64,000 bases of DNA from Candidatus Nitrotoga sp. LAW (GTDB lineage: Bacteria > Pseudomonadota > Gammaproteobacteria > Burkholderiales > Gallionellaceae), in NCBI GenBank assembly GCA_003402315.1, contig QFXI01000017.1, forward strand, positions 1 through 64,000, given 5' to 3'. A model generated the notes under the pieces. It made no database searches, was not told where the DNA came from, and saw nothing but the letters and a program-made list of their open reading frames with translations. Made by a program: the position numbers and the translations under genes. Positions 55,014-63,944 of the stretch are shown here, piece after piece (the first letter of the stretch is position 1; each line of letters opens with the position of its first letter).

Positions 55014-55154
55014 GGGCACCTCTAAAAATTAAGAGTTCTAAACAAGACTAGGCGCGAATAAAAAATGTTGACGCAGCATATAATTGATATGTAAGGAAAC
55101 ATTTTTTATGAGCAACAACGTATTGTGACAAAATCTGAATTTTTAGAGGTGCCC
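55014..55154 (+). mobile_element. MITE, copy 1 (141 bp)
   Basis: The element starts GGGCACCTCTAAAAATT and ends with its exact reverse complement, a 17-bp perfect terminal inverted repeat. It is flanked by the 4-base direct repeat TAAA (55010-55013 and 55155-55158), the mark of transposition. Inside, AAAAATGTT and AAACATTTTT pair, so the whole element can fold as a long hairpin. It encodes nothing. The same 141-bp element lies at 58204-58344 with about 93 percent identity (10 differences over 143 aligned bases, counted by eye). Its right end is 8 bases from the recJ ATG. Confidence 0.9.
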
Positions 55155-55162
55155 TAAACCGC

Positions 55163-56860
55163 ATGATACAAATAAGGCAACGTTCTTACCCAACCGATAC
55201 TGCGCAACAGCTTATCAACTCTGGTATCACACCCCTTTTAGCACGTGTTTACGCAGCGCGCGGCATTGGTAATGTGACGCAATTGGATACCAGCCTGCAA
55301 TATCTACTGCCCTTCACGCAACTAAAAAATGCACAAAAAATGGCGGGTTTATTGGCTGATGCCATCGCCACACAACGCAAGCTGTTAATCGTGGCAGATT
55401 ATGATGCCGATGGCGCGACCGCCTGTGCTGTAGGGCTGCGTGGCCTGCGTATATTGGGTGCGCAAGTGGATTTCATCGTGCCTAATCGATTTGAATATGG
55501 CTACGGCTTGACGCCGGAGATCGTGCGCTTGGCGGCGCAATCCACTCCCGACATATTAATCACCGTCGACAATGGCATCGCCAGTGTGGAAGGTGTGGCC
55601 GAGGCCAACCGATTGGGTATGCAAGTATTGGTCACCGACCACCATCTGCCTGGCGAGGCTTTGCCGGATGCGCTTTGCATTGTCAATCCAAACCAACCAG
55701 GCTGCAATTTTCCCAGCAAAAATCTAGCAGGGGTTGGTGTCATGTTCTATGTGTTACTCGCATTGCGCGCCGAACTGCGGGTTCGCGGCGTATACACAGA
55801 ACAAGCAGAACCCAATCTAGGCAAACTACTCGATCTGGTTGCCTTGGGAACAGTTGCAGATGTTGTAAAACTAGATGAAAACAACCGTATTTTGGTACAA
55901 CAAGGACTACAGCGCATCCGCGCCATGCGCGCATGTTGCGGCATCAACGCTTTGTTGCAGGTAGCCGGTAAAAATTATGCGCAGGTTTCCAGTTATGAAT
56001 TGGGCTTTGTCGTGGGGCCACGGCTGAATGCGGCTGGACGGCTGGAAGATATGAGCCTGGGTATCACCTGTTTGATTAGCGATGATGTTACTGAAGCCGC
56101 CAAAATCGCGGCGCAACTTGATACACTAAACCATACGCGGCGCAACATAGAAGCTGACATGCAGCAAGCGGCGCTGGCCACGCTGGAACACATCACTCCG
56201 ACGGACAGTTGCAGCCTCTCATTGTTCGACGAAACTTGGCACCAAGGTGTTATCGGCATTCTCGCTTCACGCCTGAAAGACCGCTATCATCGTCCCGTCA
56301 TCGCTTTTGCACGATCCTTAAATGGTGAAATAAAAGGCTCTGGGCGCAGCATCCACGCCCTGCATCTGCGCGATGCACTTGACCTGGTGTCCAAACGCCA
56401 TCCGCATCTACTGCAAAAATTCGGTGGCCATGCCATGGCGGCAGGCCTTAGCCTGCGCGAGGAGCATTTCAATGAATTTAAGGCCGCCTTTGAAGCTGTA
56501 GCCCAAAGCCTACTTTCCCCAGCCGATCTTACCAAGATTATTGAAACAGATGGCCTACTCGCACCCTCCGAATTCACATTAAGCATTGCACGCAGCCTGG
56601 AACAGCAGGTTTGGGGACAAGGTTTCCCGCAACCCTTCTTTGAAGGTGAGTTCACCGTAAAAAGCCAGCGCATAGTTGGCGAAAAACATCTCAAACTAAA
56701 ACTCACGACGTCAAACGACGCACATGATGCCATTCATTTTTTTTGCGTTGACCCCATGCCTGCCTACATTCGTGCGGTTTTCAATCTAGCTATCAATGAA
56801 TACAATGGCAACGTCAGCTTGCAGCTCATCGTCCGGCACTGGCAAAATGCAGATGTTTAA
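55163..56860 (+). CDS. recJ: Single-stranded-DNA-specific exonuclease RecJ
   Basis: A 565-aa 5'-3' exonuclease of the DHH family working in recombination and mismatch repair. Motif I is DYDADGATA at residues 79-87 and motif III DHHLPGE at residues 159-165; the DHHA1 end with GSGRSIHALHLRDAL and FGGHAMAAGLSL is complete. The start is ATG 55163. The 5' flank was replaced by the MITE, whose end AGAGGT is the only Shine-Dalgarno-like sequence, 12 bases from the ATG, a long spacing. It is otherwise normal in length. Confidence 0.95.
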   Translation: MIQIRQRSYPTDTAQQLINSGITPLLARVYAARGIGNVTQLDTSLQYLLPFTQLKNAQKMAGLLADAIATQRKLLIVADYDADGATACAVGLRGLRILGAQVDFIVPNRFEYGYGLTPEIVRLAAQSTPDILITVDNGIASVEGVAEANRLGMQVLVTDHHLPGEALPDALCIVNPNQPGCNFPSKNLAGVGVMFYVLLALRAELRVRGVYTEQAEPNLGKLLDLVALGTVADVVKLDENNRILVQQGLQRIRAMRACCGINALLQVAGKNYAQVSSYELGFVVGPRLNAAGRLEDMSLGITCLISDDVTEAAKIAAQLDTLNHTRRNIEADMQQAALATLEHITPTDSCSLSLFDETWHQGVIGILASRLKDRYHRPVIAFARSLNGEIKGSGRSIHALHLRDALDLVSKRHPHLLQKFGGHAMAAGLSLREEHFNEFKAAFEAVAQSLLSPADLTKIIETDGLLAPSEFTLSIARSLEQQVWGQGFPQPFFEGEFTVKSQRIVGEKHLKLKLTTSNDAHDAIHFFCVDPMPAYIRAVFNLAINEYNGNVSLQLIVRHWQNADV

Positions 56861-56941
56861 AGCCGCGACAGATCGTTTGCTTAAAATCTGAAATGCCGGT
56901 AAATCACGCTTCGTTTAACTTACTATTAAGGCAGCCAAGCG

Positions 56942-58204
56942 ATGAACCATCAAATTTGGCAAAACAACGGTATTGATGTTCTGCCGCAGTTCCTCGCCAG
57001 CCTCGCCATCGGCCTACTGATCGGTCTGGAGCGTGAGCGCAGGCCTTCGTCCAAAGCCGGACTAAGAACCTTTGCGCTGGTTGCGCTCATGGGTACTCTC
57101 GCCGCCATGCTTTCCAGCAAAATTGGCTCACCATGGCTACTGGTTACAGGTTTTTGCGTCGTGGGCGTGATGATCATTGCAGCCTATCTCACCAGTCCCA
57201 CCGAAGAAAATGATCCGGGCACCACCACGGTTGCCGCTTTACTGCTGTGTTATGCACTCGGCGCACTAATTTGGTATGAACAAACAACATTGGCCGTCAT
57301 GCTAGCCATAATCACTACTACCCTGCTCTACTTCAAACCCGAGCTACGTGGCATAACGAAACGTTTGACGCGCCGTGACCTAGTTTCCATCCTACAATTT
57401 TTGGTACTAACCTTCGTCATCCTGCCAATCTTGCCGAATCAGAACTACGGCCCTTATGACACATTTAATCCGCATCAGATCTGGATGATGGTAGTACTGA
57501 TTTCTGGGCTAAGCCTGACTGGTTATGTCGCTCTGCACTGGACGAGCCAACGCTATGGCGCACCATTGCTAGGCTTGCTCGGTGGATTGGTATCCAGCAC
57601 CGCAACTACATTGGTTTACGCACGCCACGGTAAAATCAGTGAAGTCATGGCACGTGTATCCGCTGTGGTTATTCTGCTTTCCAGCCAAGTCGTACTGATG
57701 CGCTTGACAGTGCTAAGTGCGGTCGTATCACCCAACTTGCTCGCCAAACTATTGCCAGTGATGGGACTCGGCCTCTTGTTTGGACTGATCGTTACCCTTT
57801 TCAACTGGCGCAAATTACATACCTCTTCAAATTTACCCATGCCAAAAACTTCCAACCCGACCGAGATCCTGACCGCCCTGAGCTTCGGCCTACTCTATGC
57901 AGTAGTACTATTTTTTTCTGCCTGGATTTCGGATATTGCCGGTAGCGGCGGTCTGTATGTGGTCGCACTGATCTCCGGGCTCACCGATGTGGATGCAATC
58001 ACACTTTCCAGTCTGCGTTTGTTTGATTTGAATAAATTAAGCGATGATCAGGCAGTAATAGCCATTTCCCTCGCTTTCTTGTCCAATATGATATTCAAAT
58101 TTGGGCTAGTAGTATTTATCGGCGGCACAACCTTGGCAAAGCATGTTGCGGCAGGTTTTTTGGCAATGGGAGTGGGCGTTGCGGTTGGACTGATTATACT
58201 TTAG
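56942..58204 (+). CDS. MgtC/SapB and DUF4010 membrane protein
   Basis: A 420-aa protein with about twelve membrane helices. The N-terminal MgtC-like part has SLAIGLLIGLERERR (residues 20-34) and GLRTFALVALMGTLAA; the C-terminal two-thirds is DUF4010 with SGLSLTGYVALHW and GGLVSSTATTLVYAR. Function is unknown; MgtC relatives affect Mg2+ or acid stress. The last base of its TAG stop is the first base of MITE copy 2, but the insertion left the reading frame end unchanged. Confidence 0.85.
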   Translation: MNHQIWQNNGIDVLPQFLASLAIGLLIGLERERRPSSKAGLRTFALVALMGTLAAMLSSKIGSPWLLVTGFCVVGVMIIAAYLTSPTEENDPGTTTVAALLLCYALGALIWYEQTTLAVMLAIITTTLLYFKPELRGITKRLTRRDLVSILQFLVLTFVILPILPNQNYGPYDTFNPHQIWMMVVLISGLSLTGYVALHWTSQRYGAPLLGLLGGLVSSTATTLVYARHGKISEVMARVSAVVILLSSQVVLMRLTVLSAVVSPNLLAKLLPVMGLGLLFGLIVTLFNWRKLHTSSNLPMPKTSNPTEILTALSFGLLYAVVLFFSAWISDIAGSGGLYVVALISGLTDVDAITLSSLRLFDLNKLSDDQAVIAISLAFLSNMIFKFGLVVFIGGTTLAKHVAAGFLAMGVGVAVGLIIL

Positions 58205-58344
58205 GGCATTTCTAAAAATTCAGAGTTCTAAACAAAACTAGGCGCGAATAAAAAATGTTGACGCAGCATATAATTGATATGAAAGGAAACATTTCTTGTG
58301 AACAACAACGTATTGTGACGATATCTGAATTTTTAGAGGTGCCC
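58204..58344 (+). mobile_element. MITE, copy 2 (141 bp)
   Basis: Same element as at 55014-55154, same orientation, with direct repeats TTTA (58200-58203 and 58345-58348). This is the reverse complement of the TAAA flanking copy 1, so both entered the same 4-base target. The left end has two C-to-T changes (GGGCATTTCTAAAAATT) against the perfect right end AATTTTTAGAGGTGCCC. It lies between the MgtC-like gene and prfB. Confidence 0.9.
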
Positions 58345-58454
58345 TTTAGTTGAATGAATTAATTGACTTGCATAAACGACTGCCAGCACATAATCGCGCA
58401 GAATATGCACTGCCTCAATAACAACCTCGTTAAACTCAGGACTGGGCTTTCAGC

Positions 58455-58460
58455 TATAAT
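58455..58460 (+). promoter_or_regulatory. Candidate -10 box of prfB
   Basis: A perfect TATAAT lies 29 bases before the prfB ATG, in the context CAGCTATAATCGC. A good -35 hexamer is not obvious at 17 bases, so the promoter is tentative. It is beyond the MITE, so prfB expression does not depend on the insertion. Confidence 0.4.
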
Positions 58461-58489
58461 CGCTGCCTTTTCCGCACTTGACACTACAA

Positions 58490-59594
58490 ATGGAAGCCGA
58501 ACAACTCAACGCCCTCGCCCACCAGTTACAAGATCTCCGTGTTCGTATCACTGAGCTACGGAGGTATCTTTGACTTCGATGGCAAACAAGAGCGACTGGC
58601 CGAAGTCGTAATCCTCGCCGAAGACCCTGCCATCTGGCAGGACAACAAGCGCTCCCAAGAACTGGGGCGTGAGCGCAAGATGCTGGAAGGCATCGTTCTG
58701 ACCTTGAATCAGCTCAATCAAGAGCTTGATGATACAGCCGAGCTATTTGAAATGGCGCAGGCGGAAAATGACGATGCCAGCCTCGATAGCATCGTGCAAG
58801 ATGTGCAAAAAATGGAAAAGAAAGTGGCGGACATGGAATTTCGCCGCATGTTTTCCAAGCCCATGGATTCCAATAACTGCTTCCTCGATATCCAGGCGGG
58901 CTCTGGTGGTACCGAAGCGCAAGACTGGGCTTCGATGCTGCTGCGCATGTACCTGCGATACTGCGAAAAGAAAGGCTTCCAGGTGGAAATACTGGAGCAA
59001 TCCGATGGCGAAGTGGCTGGCATAAAAGGGGCCGTACTCAAGGTGATTGGTGACTATGCCCATGGCCATTTGCGCACTGAAACTGGCGTACACCGACTGG
59101 TGCGCAAGTCCCCGTTCGACTCCGGGAACCGCCGCCACACCTCATTTTCCAGCGTATTTGTCTATCCTGAGGTAGATGAATCCATCGAAATCGAAATCAA
59201 TCCGGCAGACCTGCGCGTAGATACCTATCGCGCAAGCGGTGCGGGCGGACAGCACATCAACAAGACCGATTCAGCGGTGCGCATCACCCACGCGCCCACC
59301 GGCATTGTTGTGCAATGCCAGAGCGACCGCTCGCAACACCGCAATCGCGCCGAAGCGATGGCAATGTTGAAATCGCGTATGTATGAAGCCGAATTGCGCA
59401 AACGCAATGCCGAAAAAAAGGAAATGGAAGATGGGAAAACCGACATCGGCTGGGGACATCAAATCCGCTCTTACGTTCTGGACCAATCGCGCATCAAGGA
59501 TCTACGCACCAATGTAGAAATAGGCAATACTCAGGGTGTGCTGGACGGCGACCTGGATGAATTTATTAGTGCCAGTTTAAAGCAAGCGGTGTAA
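58490..59594 (+). CDS. prfB: Peptide chain release factor 2, with programmed +1 frameshift
   Basis: Release factor 2 of 367 aa reading UGA and UAA stops. It starts at ATG 58490 ([14 protein letters not shown]), runs 27 codons to an in-frame TGA at 58571-58573, and continues in the +1 frame from GAC at 58572. The anticodon-like SPF motif is in RKSPFDSGN and GGQ is at residues 252-254 ([15 protein letters not shown]). Length and numbering agree with E. coli RF2 (365 aa, GGQ 250-252). A gene finder that ignores the frameshift would start it falsely at 58539. Confidence 0.95.
58560..58574 (+). promoter_or_regulatory. prfB autoregulatory frameshift site
   Basis: GGAGG, three bases, CTT TGA C: an internal Shine-Dalgarno-like sequence just before a CTT codon and TGA stop, the standard layout for RF2 self-control. 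When RF2 is scarce, ribosomes pause at TGA and slip +1 to read GAC. Confidence 0.93.
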
Positions 59595-59774
59595 TCAAGC
59601 TTAATACTCTCAACGGTTGAAGCAATTAAACAATCAGTCCATCGGCGACACGTACCGTAAACTGGCAAACACCTTATTCGTCTTTCATCAACGGAAAATT
59701 AAAGCAGGGCAAGTGTTAACGCCGACCGAAAGCTGCCCCAGATATTATCGATAATATCTTTGTCGCCTATGTTA

Positions 59775-59806
59775 GCCAATATCACGATATTTTATTGGCG
59801 GTTTTC
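59775..59806 (+). terminator. Likely terminator after prfB
   Basis: GCCAATA, an 11-base loop, TATTGGC, then GGTTTTCT: a 7-bp stem with a short T-run. A 20-base AT-rich palindrome (AGATATTATCGATAATATCT, 59740-59759) lies just upstream. The prfB-DUF3301 gap (59595-59867) holds no gene. Confidence 0.5.
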
Positions 59807-59867
59807 TAAAAGAATATATCAAAATCGGTAAAAATTTATCGGTTGGTCATTCAAACTTGCTTACATT

Positions 59868-60191
59868 ATGGATATAACAAGCTTGTTATTTATACTGTTA
59901 ACAGTCGCGCTTGGGTGGTTCTGGTTCGACAGTCTACGCGCCCTTGAGACGGCCCGGAATATGGGCAAATATATTTGCCACAATGAAAATTTACAATTCC
60001 TTGACGACACGGTTGCCAGCATCGGACTAGCTCTTGCCCGCGACAAGACTGGGCGAAGGGTATTGCGGCGCACGTATCGTTTTTTATTCAGCGAAACGGG
60101 TAATACCCGACTTGAAGGCCGACTGGTCTTGCTCGGTAATAAAGTCGAATCAGTCACTATGGAACCCTATCAAATAATGTCCACACATTGA
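59868..60191 (+). CDS. DUF3301 family protein
   Basis: A 107-aa protein with one N-terminal membrane helix (residues 4-20, LLFILLTVALGWFWFDSL) and a soluble part containing LQFLDDTVASIGLALARD and RRTYRFLFSETGNTRLEGRLVLLG. These segments define DUF3301, a proteobacterial family of unknown role, probably facing the cytoplasm. The gene stands alone; the following 176 bases hold no gene. Confidence 0.8.
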   Translation: MDITSLLFILLTVALGWFWFDSLRALETARNMGKYICHNENLQFLDDTVASIGLALARDKTGRRVLRRTYRFLFSETGNTRLEGRLVLLGNKVESVTMEPYQIMSTH

Positions 60192-60367
60192 CGCACACTT
60201 TTGCCAAACTTTCTGATGCAATTCGCTGAATAGCTCCTGAAAATTTAATTTCCTTGCCTTCAACACGCTGAACAAAAAGCTTTTTTCGCCTTAACCCATG
60301 AGACGCTTGCCTTGTACGAGAATTTTGTCAACAATGGCATCTCCTCATGAGAGATTACCCAGACTAG

Positions 60368-60829
60368 ATGCTTAATCAAACTATTGCCGATTTCGTAATA
60401 CCGGCCACTGACGGAGTGACTTTCAAACTTTCTGCCGCACGTGGCAAATTGCTGGTGATTTATTTTTACCCCAAGGACGATACTCCTGGCTGTACTACTG
60501 AGAGCCAGCAATTCCGGGATCTGTATACGGATTTTAAAAAAGCTGATTGTGAGGTAGTCGGCATTTCACGCGATAGCATAGAATCGCATGAAAAATTCAA
60601 AACCAAGTTCAGTCTGCCATTCGCCCTACTTGCCGATTCAGATGAAACGGTATGTGAACAGTTCGGCGTAATGAAGCTGAAGAATATGTATGGCAAACAA
60701 GTGCGGGGTATCGAACGCAGTACTTTCGTGCTCGACCGGGATGGCATACTGCGTGGCGAATGGCGCGGTGTTAAAGTCGACGGCCACGCTCAGGAAGTAT
60801 TGCAATTCGTGCAATCTTTAACCACATAA
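60368..60829 (+). CDS. bcp: Thioredoxin-dependent peroxiredoxin, BCP type
   Basis: A 153-aa peroxiredoxin Q/BCP reducing hydroperoxides. The peroxidatic Cys42 lies in YPKDDTPGCTTE. The resolving Cys five residues later, present in E. coli Bcp, is Gln here; Cys61 and Cys96 (VCEQFGV) remain as possible partners, or the enzyme works as a one-Cys form. It ends 8 bases before phoH and probably shares its transcript. Confidence 0.9.
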   Translation: MLNQTIADFVIPATDGVTFKLSAARGKLLVIYFYPKDDTPGCTTESQQFRDLYTDFKKADCEVVGISRDSIESHEKFKTKFSLPFALLADSDETVCEQFGVMKLKNMYGKQVRGIERSTFVLDRDGILRGEWRGVKVDGHAQEVLQFVQSLTT

Positions 60830-60837
60830 GGCACATC

Positions 60838-62253
60838 ATGCCCTCCCACAAAACATTGGCTGCAAATCATATTACTAAGCTATTCGTGCTCGATACCAAT
60901 GTACTGATGCATGATCCAACCAGCCTGTTCCGGTTTGAGGAACATGACATTTACTTGCCAATATTCGTGTTGGAAGAGTTAGATAACAATAAAAAAGGCA
61001 TGACTGAAGTCGCACGCAATGCCCGGCAGGCCAGCCGCTTTCTCGACTCTTTGGTAAGCGAAAGCACGCATAACATTGATGCTGGCGTGCCACTACAAAC
61101 GTCAAGCAACAAGGGCGCTACCGGTCGTTTATTTTTGCAAACCCAATTCATCAACAACGAGTTGCCTGCCAATATGGCGATTGGCAAAGCCGACAACGCC
61201 ATCCTCGGGGTGGTAATGTTCCTCCACAAGCAGCAACCCAAGCGTTCCGTGATCTTGGTCAGCAAGGATATCAACATGCGCATTAAAGCGCGTGCGCTGG
61301 GACTGGATGCGCAGGATTATTTTAATGACAAGGTACTGGAAGATACCGACCTGCTTTACACCGGCGTACTGGCGTTACCGCAGGATTTTTGGGACAAACA
61401 CGGCAAGGACATGAAATCCGGGCCACAAGGTGAACACACTTTTTACAATATTCAGGGGCCGCTATGCCGTGACATGCTGTTGAATCAATTTGTATATCAA
61501 GAAAACGGTAATAGTCCTTTCTATGCGGTAGTCACAGAACAAAATGACAACACTGCCATGTTGCGCACGTTGACTGACTATACCCACACCAAAAATGCCA
61601 TTTGGGGAATTACTGCACGTAATCGCGAACAGAGCTTCGTGCTTAACTTACTGATGAACCCGGAGATTGACTTTGTCACACTGCTCGGTCAGGCTGGTAC
61701 CGGCAAAACCCTGTTAACACTCGCCGCCGGGCTAGTGCAGATGCTGGAACATAAATTGTATTCAGAAATCATCATGACCCGCGTCACCGTACCGGTTGGT
61801 GAAGACATTGGTTTTTTACCGGGTACAGAAGAAGAAAAAATGTCGCCCTGGATGGGCGCACTAGATGACAATTTGGATGTACTCAACAAACCCAACGATG
61901 AAAGTGGAGAATGGGGACGAGCCGCCACGCGCGATCTGATCCGTTCACGCATCAAAATCAAATCCCTTAACTTTATGCGTGGACGCACTTTTTTGAATAA
62001 ATATCTGATCATTGATGAAGCCCAGAACCTCACCCCCAAGCAAATGAAAACGCTGATCACGCGTGCAGGTCCGGGCACCAAGGTAGTATGCATGGGCAAT
62101 ATCGCACAGATTGATACACCCTACTTGACCGAAGGCAGCTCTGGATTGACTTATGTGGTGGATCGTTTCAAGGGCTGGCAGCATAGCGGACATGTCACCT
62201 TGCAAAGGGGAGAACGTTCACGTCTGGCCGACCATGCCGGAGAAGTGCTGTGA
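60838..62253 (+). CDS. PhoH-family protein with N-terminal PIN domain
   Basis: A 471-aa PhoH2-type protein. Residues 13-150 form a PIN RNase domain (FVLDTNVLMHDPTSLF; LEELDNNK), and residues 255-460 a PhoH ATPase with Walker A GQAGTGKTLLTLA from residue 284 and Walker B LIIDEAQNLTPKQMK. Such toxin-derived fusions act as ATP-driven RNA helicase/RNases. The ATG has an AAGGCACATC leader. It follows bcp closely. Confidence 0.92.
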   Translation: MPSHKTLAANHITKLFVLDTNVLMHDPTSLFRFEEHDIYLPIFVLEELDNNKKGMTEVARNARQASRFLDSLVSESTHNIDAGVPLQTSSNKGATGRLFLQTQFINNELPANMAIGKADNAILGVVMFLHKQQPKRSVILVSKDINMRIKARALGLDAQDYFNDKVLEDTDLLYTGVLALPQDFWDKHGKDMKSGPQGEHTFYNIQGPLCRDMLLNQFVYQENGNSPFYAVVTEQNDNTAMLRTLTDYTHTKNAIWGITARNREQSFVLNLLMNPEIDFVTLLGQAGTGKTLLTLAAGLVQMLEHKLYSEIIMTRVTVPVGEDIGFLPGTEEEKMSPWMGALDDNLDVLNKPNDESGEWGRAATRDLIRSRIKIKSLNFMRGRTFLNKYLIIDEAQNLTPKQMKTLITRAGPGTKVVCMGNIAQIDTPYLTEGSSGLTYVVDRFKGWQHSGHVTLQRGERSRLADHAGEVL

Positions 62254-62293
62254 GTAACCATCATTCCGGTATCTTAATTTCAACTTTTCCAAC

Positions 62294-62322
62294 CCCCTCG
62301 CTTTCAAATGAAAAGCTTGGGG
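62294..62322. terminator. Hairpin between phoH and msrB
   Basis: CCCC-TC-GCTTT, a 7-base loop, AAAGC-TT-GGGG: two stacked stems with an internal loop. On the plus strand an A-rich tail follows, so it fits a minus-strand or attenuator-like role less than a normal plus-strand terminator. It may weaken read-through from phoH. Confidence 0.35.
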
Positions 62323-62359
62323 AAAAATTTGTCAGATTACCTATTTTCAAGATAGCTTA

Positions 62360-62755
62360 ATGAGCGAAAAAATCCAAAAACCAGACGCTATCTGGCGCGA
62401 CGAACTTACCCCCGAACAATACAAAATATGCCGCCAGTGCGGCACCGAACCCGCATTTACTGGCATGTATTGGGATTGCCATGACAGCGGACTGTATCGT
62501 TGTGTGTGCTGTAGTAACGCACTATTCGATTCAGGTGTAAAATTTGAATCCGGCAGTGGCTGGCCCAGTTTCTGGCAACCATACCAGCCTGACAGCGTCA
62601 CTATGAAAAAAGATGCCAGTCATGGCATGGAACGCACGGAAGTTTTATGTAGTCGCTGTGATGCCCATCTTGGCCATGTATTCGAGGATGGCCCGGAACC
62701 GACAGGACTGCGCTACTGCATCAACTCCGCCGCACTAACCCTAGACCGAGAATAA
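62360..62755 (+). CDS. msrB: Peptide methionine-R-sulfoxide reductase
   Basis: A 131-aa MsrB reducing methionine-R-sulfoxide in oxidised proteins. Zinc ligands Cys48, Cys51, Cys97 and Cys100 (CVCC and CSRC pairs) and catalytic Cys120 in [11 protein letters not shown] are present, with the active-site [10 protein letters not shown]. It is first of a group msrB-yciB-yciI-bolA with gaps of 23 bases or less. Confidence 0.95.
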   Translation: MSEKIQKPDAIWRDELTPEQYKICRQCGTEPAFTGMYWDCHDSGLYRCVCCSNALFDSGVKFESGSGWPSFWQPYQPDSVTMKKDASHGMERTEVLCSRCDAHLGHVFEDGPEPTGLRYCINSAALTLDRE

Positions 62756-62778
62756 ATTTCCCTGCATAACCGATCGCC

Positions 62779-63321
62779 ATGAAATTATTATTTGACCTAT
62801 TCCCCGTTATCCTGTTCTTTATCGCATTCAAAGTGTTCAACGTTTATGTTGCCACAGGGACTGCGATTGTTGCCACCATCGCCCAAATTGGATGGGTTAA
62901 ATGGCGGCACGGCAAGGTAGATACCATGCTATGGGTAAGCTTTGCCATCATTGCCGTATTCGGTGGCGCGACCCTCCTTCTTCACGATGAAACCTTCATC
63001 AAATTTAAACCCACGATTCTATATTGGGTGTTTGCCATCATACTGTTGGGTTCTAATCTACTCTTAAAAAAGAATCTGATGCACACTTTGTTGAAGGAAA
63101 AAATGACGCTTCCAACTAAAGTATGGAACCAAGTCAACTTGAGCTGGAGTTTATTCTTTGTTCTGCTCGGCGTTGTAAATTTATATATTGCATTTAACTT
63201 TTCTACAGATGCATGGGTTAATTTCAAACTTTTTGGTGCCACCGGAATGATGCTAGTATTTGTGCTGCTACAAGCAATGGCGCTGTCGAAATACATGTCA
63301 GAAGAAAAGGAAAGCAACTAA
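62779..63321 (+). CDS. yciB: Inner-membrane septation protein A (YciB)
   Basis: A 180-aa protein with five or six membrane helices. The start MKLLFDLFPVILFFIAFKV and central FKPTILYWVFAIILLGSNLL segments, with WNQVNLSWSLFFVLLGVVNL, are family marks. YciB affects cell envelope and septum integrity, with no known enzyme activity. It abuts yciI, stop to start. Confidence 0.92.
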   Translation: MKLLFDLFPVILFFIAFKVFNVYVATGTAIVATIAQIGWVKWRHGKVDTMLWVSFAIIAVFGGATLLLHDETFIKFKPTILYWVFAIILLGSNLLLKKNLMHTLLKEKMTLPTKVWNQVNLSWSLFFVLLGVVNLYIAFNFSTDAWVNFKLFGATGMMLVFVLLQAMALSKYMSEEKESN

Positions 63322-63624
63322 ATGCTATACGCCATTATCGGCCATGATGTACCTGACAGTTTAACAAAACGTCTGGCAACACGCCCCGCACACGTGGCGC
63401 GGCTACAAGCGCTGCAAAACGAAGGGCGCTTAATGCTGGCTGGCCCTTTCCCAAATGTAGATGCTGTGGATCCCGGCGCTGCGGGGTTTTCCGGCAGCTT
63501 GATAGTGGCAGAATTTGCTACGTTAAGGGACGCGGAAACATGGGCTCAGGCTGATCCCTATATGATCGCTGGGGTATATACGCAAATTCTGGTCAAACCA
63601 TTTAAGAAAGTATTTCCAATATGA
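63322..63624 (+). CDS. yciI: YciI family protein
   Basis: A 100-aa ferredoxin-like-fold protein. [20 protein letters not shown] carries the catalytic-type His-Asp pair, and [21 protein letters not shown] and DPYMIAGVY complete the domain. Some relatives hydrolyse or dehalogenate small molecules; the substrate is unknown. It starts directly after yciB and overlaps bolA by 4 bases. Confidence 0.9.
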   Translation: MLYAIIGHDVPDSLTKRLATRPAHVARLQALQNEGRLMLAGPFPNVDAVDPGAAGFSGSLIVAEFATLRDAETWAQADPYMIAGVYTQILVKPFKKVFPI

Positions 63625-63911
63625 ACCATTTCGCAACCAATCACTCGAACAACCGCATAGAGCAGATGAATACCCTCCTTGCGGCGCTTCAACCCATAAA
63701 AATAGAGATTGCCGATGATAGCCATAAGCATGCAGGACATATTGGCGCGCGTGGTGGTGGTGGGCACTATCGCCTCCTGATTGTATCCACGCAATTTGCT
63801 AGCAAGCCTACTTTGACTCGGCACCGTATGGTATATACTGCACTGGGAGACATGATGAAGCACGACATTCATGCGCTGGCCATTGCTGCCTATACACCAG
63901 AAGAACTATAA
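63621..63911 (+). CDS. bolA: BolA family protein
   Basis: A 96-aa protein with the KH-like BolA fold. Its motif [29 protein letters not shown] has the conserved His residues used with monothiol glutaredoxins to bind Fe-S clusters. It may act in iron or Fe-S regulation. The start overlaps yciI (ATGA). An exported protein gene follows after 33 bases. Confidence 0.92.
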   Translation: MNHFATNHSNNRIEQMNTLLAALQPIKIEIADDSHKHAGHIGARGGGGHYRLLIVSTQFASKPTLTRHRMVYTALGDMMKHDIHALAIAAYTPEEL

Positions 63912-63944
63912 TTTTTAATTTAAACTTTCAACGAGGACTGAACA

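Noticed and set aside
58539-59594. An in-frame start for prfB at 58539
   Set aside because: The conserved N terminus begins at ATG 58490 and is joined through the +1 frameshift at 58571; the 58539 start is an artefact of the stop codon.
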